This document shows, piece by piece, positions 58,457-64,000 of a DNA stretch of 64,000 bases. Below the pieces are notes generated by a model, which was not told where the DNA came from, made no database searches, and saw only the letters and a program-made list of their open reading frames with translations. Made by a program: the position numbers and the translations under genes. Origin of the DNA: Vibrio sp. JC009 (GTDB lineage: Bacteria > Pseudomonadota > Gammaproteobacteria > Enterobacterales > Vibrionaceae); contig NZ_CP092106.1 in assembly GCF_029016485.1 (NCBI RefSeq), positions 434,001-498,000 of the forward strand. The letters are read 5' to 3'. How positions within the stretch are numbered: the first letter of the stretch is position 1; each line of letters starts with the position of its first letter.

Positions 58457-59749
58457 TTAATCCTCTGCCGCCAATCGCGCAAAACACCTATCCGCAGCTT
58501 CCAGTGTTTTCTCAATATCCTTATCGGTATGAGCCAGAGAGGTGAAGCTTGCTTCGAATGCAGACGGTGCAAGGTAAACGCCTTCGCCCAGCATATAGTG
58601 GAAGAACTTCTTAAAGCGCTCTACATCGCATTTACACACTTCTTCAAAGCTGGTGACTTTTTCCTGGTCGGTAAAGAAGAAGCCGAACATACCGCCAACC
58701 TGACTAACAAGCAGCGGGATGTTGTTTTTAGCTGCCATTGCCTTAAAGCCTTCAGCCAGTTTTTTGGTGATTTCAGCAAGACGGGCTTCGTTGCCTTCTT
58801 TTTTCAGCTCGTTCAGGCAAGCAAAACCGGCAGCCATCGCAATCGGGTTACCTGAAAGCGTACCTGCCTGATATACAGGGCCTGTCGGTGCGATATATTG
58901 CATTACTTCCTTGCGGCCGCCGAAAGCGCCAACCGGCATACCGCCGCCGATAACTTTGCCTAGTGTGGTCAAATCAGGTTTGATGTTGTAGTAAGCCTGA
59001 GCACAGCCCTGAGCCACGCGGAAACCTGTCATTACTTCATCAAAGATAAGCAGCGCGCCTTCAGCGTCACAGATCTCTCTCAGACCTTCAAGGAAGCCTT
59101 CAACCGGAGGAATGCAGTTCATGTTGCCTGCAACAGGTTCAACGATAATACAGGCGATTTCGCCTTTATTTGCTCTGAACAGAGACTTAACCGATTCCAA
59201 GTCGTTAAATGTTGCCGTTAGCGTATGCTTGGCAAAATCAGCAGGAACACCCGGTGAGCTTGGCTGACCAAGAGTCAGCGCACCAGAGCCTGCTTTAACC
59301 AGCAGGCTGTCAGCGTGGCCGTGGTAACAACCTTCGAACTTCAGCAGCTTGTCTCTGCCGGTAAAGCCACGGGCAAGACGGATAGCACTCATGGTTGCTT
59401 CTGTGCCTGAACTTACCATTCTTACCTGCTCCATAGACGGAACAAGTTCAGAGACCAGCTCAGCCATGGAGATTTCCATTTCCGTCGGAGCACCAAAGCT
59501 CAGACCGCGGTGCGCCGCTTCAATCACTGCATCACGGATTGCCGGATGGTTGTGACCCAGAATCATAGGTCCCCATGAGCCAACGTAATCGATATATTCT
59601 TTGCCGTCCGCATCTGTGATCAAAGGGCCGTCAGCCTTCTCAATGAAAATTGGTGAGCCGCCAACGCCGTTAAATGCTCGTACCGGCGAGTTTACGCCAC
59701 CTGGAATCTTATCCTGAGCCTTTTGATATAGTTCCACTGATTTGGTCAT
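58457..59749 (-). CDS. hemL: Glutamate-1-semialdehyde 2,1-aminomutase
   Basis: HemL makes 5-aminolevulinate for heme synthesis. The 430-residue PLP enzyme has [16 protein letters not shown] at the start, [37 protein letters not shown] and the PLP-binding Lys in [18 protein letters not shown]. The frame is open to 59833, but [18 protein letters not shown] at 59749 is the family start, preceded by AGGATAATTC. It is divergent from erpA, as in V. cholerae. Confidence 0.97.
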   Translation of the reverse strand: MTKSVELYQKAQDKIPGGVNSPVRAFNGVGGSPIFIEKADGPLITDADGKEYIDYVGSWGPMILGHNHPAIRDAVIEAAHRGLSFGAPTEMEISMAELVSELVPSMEQVRMVSSGTEATMSAIRLARGFTGRDKLLKFEGCYHGHADSLLVKAGSGALTLGQPSSPGVPADFAKHTLTATFNDLESVKSLFRANKGEIACIIVEPVAGNMNCIPPVEGFLEGLREICDAEGALLIFDEVMTGFRVAQGCAQAYYNIKPDLTTLGKVIGGGMPVGAFGGRKEVMQYIAPTGPVYQAGTLSGNPIAMAAGFACLNELKKEGNEARLAEITKKLAEGFKAMAAKNNIPLLVSQVGGMFGFFFTDQEKVTSFEEVCKCDVERFKKFFHYMLGEGVYLAPSAFEASFTSLAHTDKDIEKTLEAADRCFARLAAED

Positions 59750-59911
59750 TGAATTATCCTCGTTGTGTTGGTTAGGGAGAGCCCTATTTTGTGACCTTGT
59801 TTTGCATTGTAACCAGAGAAGATTTTTTTTCATTAATTAACAAGTGCTTTTTTAGCGAATTACCTAAAAAGTGATATAAAGCGACTAACTGCTGGTATAT
59901 TGCTGAGCAGA

Positions 59912-59936
59912 ATACTTGAACAAAACAGTCAGGTAT
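59912..59936. promoter_or_regulatory. IscR type 1 site upstream of erpA
   Basis: The 25 bases ATACTTGAACAAA...GTCAGGTAT fit the E. coli type 1 IscR consensus (ATASYYGACTRWWWYAGTCRRSTAT) at 23 of 25 positions. The site lies 86 bases before erpA, an Fe-S carrier that IscR controls in E. coli. Confidence 0.75.
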
Positions 59937-60021
59937 TAGATAATCACCCGATTATCAGTTTTGATACATACTGAAGCACAACTATTATTATTTGAGTGCA
60001 ATGTGAGTGAGAGAGGTCGTC

Positions 60022-60363
60022 GTGAGCGAAGTTAGCGTACCATTAACATTTTCTGATGCGGCAGCATCAAGGGTTAAGACTCTGATTTTAGAAGAGGAAA
60101 ATCCTAACCTGAAATTGCGCGTTTATATTACCGGTGGTGGTTGTAGCGGATTTCAGTATGGTTTCACATTTGATGAAGATGTGAACGAGGGAGATATGGT
60201 TATTGAGAAAAATGAGGTCACTCTGGTTGTAGACCCTATGAGTCTGCAATACCTGATTGGCGGAACGGTTGACTTTACTGATGGCCTGGAAGGATCGCGC
60301 TTTTTCGTAGATAACCCGAACGCAACAACAACCTGTGGCTGTGGCGCTTCATTCAGTGTCTGA
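60022..60363 (+). CDS. erpA: Iron-sulfur cluster insertion protein ErpA
   Basis: ErpA is an A-type carrier that delivers Fe-S clusters to proteins such as IspG. The 113-residue protein begins at a GTG ([18 protein letters not shown]) placed 5 bases after GAGAGG; a GTG at 60007 is less likely. The three cluster cysteines are present: Cys41 in GGGCSGFQY and Cys105/Cys107 in [12 protein letters not shown]. An IscR-like site upstream and a strong terminator downstream make it a single-gene unit. Confidence 0.96.
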   Translation: MSEVSVPLTFSDAAASRVKTLILEEENPNLKLRVYITGGGCSGFQYGFTFDEDVNEGDMVIEKNEVTLVVDPMSLQYLIGGTVDFTDGLEGSRFFVDNPNATTTCGCGASFSV

Positions 60364-60422
60364 TTTTTAGACCAGCATCACCGCATTTCTCCTGCTATAA
60401 CGATTAAGTTTGAGATACCATA

Positions 60423-60458
60423 AACCCTGCGTAATAACTTTATTACGCAGGGTTTTTT
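60423..60458 (+). terminator. Rho-independent terminator of erpA
   Basis: A perfect 15-bp stem AACCCTGCGTAATAA/TTATTACGCAGGGTT with a 2-base spacer is followed by TTTT. It lies about 60 bases past erpA. Confidence 0.9.
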
Positions 60459-60478
60459 AATATAACAAGGATTTCGTT

Positions 60479-61579
60479 ATGCGCCGGATAAGCCCCCTGA
60501 CCTTCTTATCTCATCGTCCCTGGCTGATATCACTGCTGATCATTATTGGTTTATCTCTGTGGCTGTCCATGGGGATGCTTAAGGCTGAAGAGAGTTCTTC
60601 AACAGTGAAAAGCGAGCATGAACAGGCACCGCTTGCCAGAGTGGTTTATCAGACATTCACTCCTCAGAATACCGCTAAGAAGATCGACCTCTACGGCAGA
60701 ACAGCGCCAGACCGGCAGGCGAAATTAGGTGCTGAAGTTGCGGGGAAAGTCACCGGACTATTGGTGAAAAAAGGTGATTTTGTAGAGAAAGGGCAGGGTG
60801 TTGTTCAGGTAGATAAAGCTAACCTGGAAACTCAGCTGGAAAGAGCCAAAGCATCTTTAAGGTTAAGAGAAAAAGAGTATAAAGCAGCTCAGTCTCTGAA
60901 AAGCAAAGGTCTTCAGGGGGAAGTGGCCTTTACTCAGGCGCAGTCATCTCTGATTGAGGCCAGGGCGCTGGTTAAAGATGCACAACTGGCAATAAAGAAC
61001 TCCCTTATCAAGGCACCGTTTGACGGCATAGTGGATGATCTTTTTGTTGATCTTGGTGATTTTATCGGCGTCGGGGATCCGGTTTCTTCCTTTATCGATC
61101 TAAAAAAACTGGTGATAGAAGCGGATGTCAGCGAGCGGCATATACAGAGCCTGGAACTGAATCAGAAAGCGCGTATCCGGATGATTGGCGGACAGATTGT
61201 ATACGGCAAGCTCAGATACATTTCCAGAGTTTCTTCTGTTGCCACCAATACCTTCCCGATTGAAGTGGAAATCGAAAACCGGGACGGAAAAATTCCGGCA
61301 GGTATCAGTGCAGAGGTTGAGCTTGAACTGGAAGCAACCAGAGCAATTAAAGTCACCCCCGCTATGCTGGCGCTGGATGAAAGCGGTAACCTTGGCGTTA
61401 AGACGGTCAAAGACAACATGATTAAGTTTGTTCCTATTCAGTTGGTAAAAGCTGAGCAGGACGGCGTCTGGCTGTCAGGCTTTGGTGATTCGGTGGATAT
61501 TGTGACTGTCGGCCAGGGCTTTGTCCGCGATGGCGACCGGGTCATTGCCGTTAGCAAAAATCCTGATAATAGCCAGTAA
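60479..61579 (+). CDS. RND efflux periplasmic adaptor (membrane fusion protein)
   Basis: This 366-residue HlyD/AcrA-type adaptor has an N-terminal membrane anchor (PWLISLLIIIGLSLWLSMGML), a lipoyl half (AEVAGKVTGLLVKKGDFVEKGQGVVQVD), an alpha-hairpin (about 105-165), the second lipoyl half (IKAPFDGIVDDLFVDLGDFIGVGDPV) and a beta-barrel domain. It lies 15 bases before the RND pump gene. The position next to erpA matches an RND pair in V. cholerae that I believe is the VexEF locus; the name is not certain enough to assign. Confidence 0.93.
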   Translation: MRRISPLTFLSHRPWLISLLIIIGLSLWLSMGMLKAEESSSTVKSEHEQAPLARVVYQTFTPQNTAKKIDLYGRTAPDRQAKLGAEVAGKVTGLLVKKGDFVEKGQGVVQVDKANLETQLERAKASLRLREKEYKAAQSLKSKGLQGEVAFTQAQSSLIEARALVKDAQLAIKNSLIKAPFDGIVDDLFVDLGDFIGVGDPVSSFIDLKKLVIEADVSERHIQSLELNQKARIRMIGGQIVYGKLRYISRVSSVATNTFPIEVEIENRDGKIPAGISAEVELELEATRAIKVTPAMLALDESGNLGVKTVKDNMIKFVPIQLVKAEQDGVWLSGFGDSVDIVTVGQGFVRDGDRVIAVSKNPDNSQ

Positions 61580-61593
61580 CAGCGGAGAGGACT

Positions 61594-64000
61594 ATGTTTA
61601 CGACGATTGATGCTGCGCTGTCACGCTCAAGGACAGTGATGACTCTGCTGGTTATGATTCTGATAGCAGGCGTTATCACCTATATCACGATTCCCAAGGA
61701 ATCCAGTCCGGATATCACCATCCCGGTTATCTATGTCAGTGTCGGCCATCAGGGGATTTCTCCCGGAGATGCGGAGCGGCTGCTGGTTCGTCCTATAGAG
61801 CAGGAATTGCGTTCCATTGAAGGCGTTAAAGAGATGACCTCCACAGCTGCAGAAGGCCACGCCTCTGTGATGCTGGAGTTTAATGTGGGAATGGATCTCG
61901 ATAAAGCCATGGCTGATGTGCGTGATGCCGTGGATCAGGCTAAGCCTAAACTTCCGGCTGACAGTGATGAGCCAACGGTTAATGAAGTGACGCTGGCATC
62001 CTTCCAGCCGGTACTTTCTGTTGTGCTGTACGGCAGTGTGCCAGAAAGAACCATAGTGCAGGTGGCACGTGAACTGGGCGATAAGCTGGAAAGCTATAAG
62101 CAGGTACTGGAAGTGGATATTGCCGGTGACCGTGAGGATATTGTTGAGATCATCGTCGATCCTCTGCTAATGGAAAGCTATAACCTGGACCAGGGCGATA
62201 TCTACAATCTGATTGCTCTGAATAACAGAGTGGTTGCAGCCGGCTTTGTGGATACGGGTTACGGACGCTTTTCAGTAAAAGTTCCTTCGGTTTTTGACTC
62301 TTTAAAAGATGTTCTGGAACTGCCGATTAAAGTGGATGGCAAACAGGTGATTACCTTTGGTGATATTGCTACGGTAAGGCGCTCATTCCGCGACCCTGAA
62401 AGTTATGCAAGACTGGACGGTGAGTCAGCTGTTGTTCTGGATGTGAAAAAGCGCGCCGGTGAAAACATTATTGAAACCGTTGAACTGGTCAGGGCAATTA
62501 TTGCCACAGCTGAGCAGCAGGAAGAGTGGCCGAACAACCTGATGGTGGAATATACCTGGGATGAATCTGAAGATGTGAAGATGATGCTGAACGATCTTCA
62601 GAACAATATCTTATCGGCCATTATTCTGGTGGTGATCGTCATTATCGCCATCCTTGGGGTAAGAACCGCCTTTCTTGTGGGTGTCTCTATTCCAGGCTCT
62701 TTCCTTACCGGACTTTTGGTATTAGCGGTGTTTGGCCTGACGGTGAACATCATCGTTCTTTTTTCGCTGATTATGGCGGTGGGGATGCTGGTGGATGGGG
62801 CCATAGTGGTTACCGAGTTTGCTGACCGGCGAATGCACGAAGGCAAAAACCGGGTTGATGCCTACCGCGATGCGGCAAAAAGGATGGCCTGGCCGATCAT
62901 TGCATCCACAGCAACCACTCTGGCTGCCTTTGCACCACTGCTGTTCTGGCCGGATGTGACCGGCGAGTTTATGAAGTATCTGCCGATTACGCTCATCGCA
63001 ACTTTGAGTGCATCACTGTTGATGGCACTGGTCTTTGTGCCGGTTCTGGGTAGCCTGATTGGTAAAGAGCAGTATATCAGACCTGAATTCCGGGCAGAGC
63101 TGGTTGCTCTGCATGACGGCGATTTTTCCAAGGCGACCGGTTTTACCAGGCTCTATTTTAATACCCTGTCGATTGCGATTAAGCATCCGGTAAAAATCTT
63201 TATCGGCGCAGTTTTGCTTGCTATCGGTGTTGGCTTTGCCTATTCCAAGGCCGGGTTGGGCGCCGAGTTTTTCCCGGAGGTGGACCCGCCTTCATTTACC
63301 ATTAAGGTTCGCTCCTATGGTGATCTTTCTATTAATGAAAAAGATAAGATCATGCGCGAAATTGAATCTGTGGTTATCGGTGGCGAAGAGTTTGAGAGTG
63401 TATACACAAGAACCGGGGGAGGTGATTCTATCGGCCAGATTCAGGTGACTCCGGTGGACTGGCAGTACCGCAGACCGGTAAATGAAATTATTGAAGAGCT
63501 GAAGCAGAAAACTGATCAGTTTGCCGGTGTCGAAATCGAATATAAAAAACCGGAAGCCGGGCCGCCAAGCGATCATGATCTGGTGATTGAACTCTCTGCA
63601 CGGGAGCAGGATAAGCTGGATGCTGCAACTAAGGTTGTCCGTCACTGGGCTGACAGCTATCCGGCATTTACCAACATAAGTGACAATTCTAAAAAACCGG
63701 GAATCGACTGGCAGATTGATATCAAGCGAGATGATGCAGGCCGTTTTGCCGCCGATGCAACCCTGGTGGGTAATACGGTTCAGTTTGTTACCAATGGCCT
63801 GAAGATAGGAGACTACCTGCCGGATGATGCCAATGAAGAAGTGGATATTCTGGTTCGTTTCCCTAAAGAGCAGAGAGATATCGGCCGCTTTGATGAGTTA
63901 AGAGTAAAGACTCCGGCAGGTCTGGTACCTATTACTAATTTTGCTGAAATCAGACCTGAGCAGAAGCAGGATACGATTCACCGTACCGATGGCAGACGCG
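61594..64000 (+). CDS. RND efflux transporter, 3' end beyond the window
   Basis: The frame opens at the ATG at 61594 after GGAGAGG and runs without a stop to the window end, giving about 802 of the usual 1020-1050 residues. The first segment (MFTTIDAALSRSRTVMTLLV) and TM2-TM6 region (ILSAIILVVIVIIAILGVR to LLMALVFVPVLG) are typical. The TM4 motif GMLVDGAIVVTEFADR, with the proton-relay Asp, is intact. PESYARLDGESAVVLDVKKRAG and KAGLGAEFFPEVDPP mark the porter domains. The export substrate is unknown. Confidence 0.95.
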   Translation, partial: MFTTIDAALSRSRTVMTLLVMILIAGVITYITIPKESSPDITIPVIYVSVGHQGISPGDAERLLVRPIEQELRSIEGVKEMTSTAAEGHASVMLEFNVGMDLDKAMADVRDAVDQAKPKLPADSDEPTVNEVTLASFQPVLSVVLYGSVPERTIVQVARELGDKLESYKQVLEVDIAGDREDIVEIIVDPLLMESYNLDQGDIYNLIALNNRVVAAGFVDTGYGRFSVKVPSVFDSLKDVLELPIKVDGKQVITFGDIATVRRSFRDPESYARLDGESAVVLDVKKRAGENIIETVELVRAIIATAEQQEEWPNNLMVEYTWDESEDVKMMLNDLQNNILSAIILVVIVIIAILGVRTAFLVGVSIPGSFLTGLLVLAVFGLTVNIIVLFSLIMAVGMLVDGAIVVTEFADRRMHEGKNRVDAYRDAAKRMAWPIIASTATTLAAFAPLLFWPDVTGEFMKYLPITLIATLSASLLMALVFVPVLGSLIGKEQYIRPEFRAELVALHDGDFSKATGFTRLYFNTLSIAIKHPVKIFIGAVLLAIGVGFAYSKAGLGAEFFPEVDPPSFTIKVRSYGDLSINEKDKIMREIESVVIGGEEFESVYTRTGGGDSIGQIQVTPVDWQYRRPVNEIIEELKQKTDQFAGVEIEYKKPEAGPPSDHDLVIELSAREQDKLDAATKVVRHWADSYPAFTNISDNSKKPGIDWQIDIKRDDAGRFAADATLVGNTVQFVTNGLKIGDYLPDDANEEVDILVRFPKEQRDIGRFDELRVKTPAGLVPITNFAEIRPEQKQDTIHRTDGRR

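Overview
The window is a stretch of chromosome from a Vibrio or close relative (Vibrionaceae). The evidence is gene content and order: serA-rpiA-6S RNA-fau-zapA, ygfB-ubiH-ubiI, ygfZ/sdhE/ygfX, nadB, rpoE-rseABC-lepAB-rnc-era-recO-pdxJ-acpS, barA, rlmD-relA-mazG-pyrG-eno, glnK-amtB, an Fbp-type iron ABC transporter, the complete vibrio (GlcNAc)2 uptake operon with ChiS, and rsmC, hemL, erpA and an RND pump. Most of it is core housekeeping DNA.

Layout. 1-4.7 kb: end of a SIMPL-domain gene, then serA, rpiA, fau, 6S RNA and zapA on the minus strand and ygfB on the plus strand. 4.8-7.3 kb: two ubiquinone hydroxylase genes. 7.3-10.5 kb: small ORFs, a candidate sRNA, a YbaK-type deacylase, ygfZ, sdhE and ygfX. 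10.5-21.7 kb: nadB and the long sigma-E/lepAB/rnc-era/recO-pdxJ-acpS block. 21.9-32.8 kb: barA, rlmD, relA, mazG, pyrG, eno. 33-39 kb: yacL, nitrogen control (glnK-amtB behind a sigma-54 promoter) and an iron transporter behind a Fur box. 39.3-39.8 kb: a type II toxin-antitoxin pair. 39.9-55.6 kb: chitobiose uptake and phosphorolysis, a small lipoprotein and the chitin sensor ChiS. 55.7-64 kb: rsmC, a PerM-like permease, a MITE, hemL, erpA and a truncated RND efflux operon.

How it works together. In the chitin block a periplasmic binding protein and an Opp-like ABC transporter bring chitin disaccharide into the cell. ChbP cleaves it with phosphate and a hexose-phosphate mutase handles GlcNAc-1-P. 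The regulatory region upstream carries near-consensus CRP and SlmA sites, fitting the known ChiS/SlmA/CRP control of this operon in V. cholerae. The glucosamine kinase and hexosaminidase genes I would expect inside the operon are absent.

Most notable observations. (1) ChiS has Tyr467 where the phospho-accepting His of a histidine kinase should be, while the downstream Thr of the phosphatase motif and the receiver Asp are kept. (2) Four copies of a repeat, each exactly 107 bp, carry 20-bp terminal arms that differ between copies but pair within each copy. (3) A second repeat class is made of GGGCCCT-like words around a conserved small hairpin, sits directly against genes, and supplies the stop codon of mazG. 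(4) A 263-bp MITE has ends one base away from the Tn5 outside end and a perfect 9-bp target duplication. No CRISPR array, prophage, complete IS, tRNA or rRNA gene was seen.
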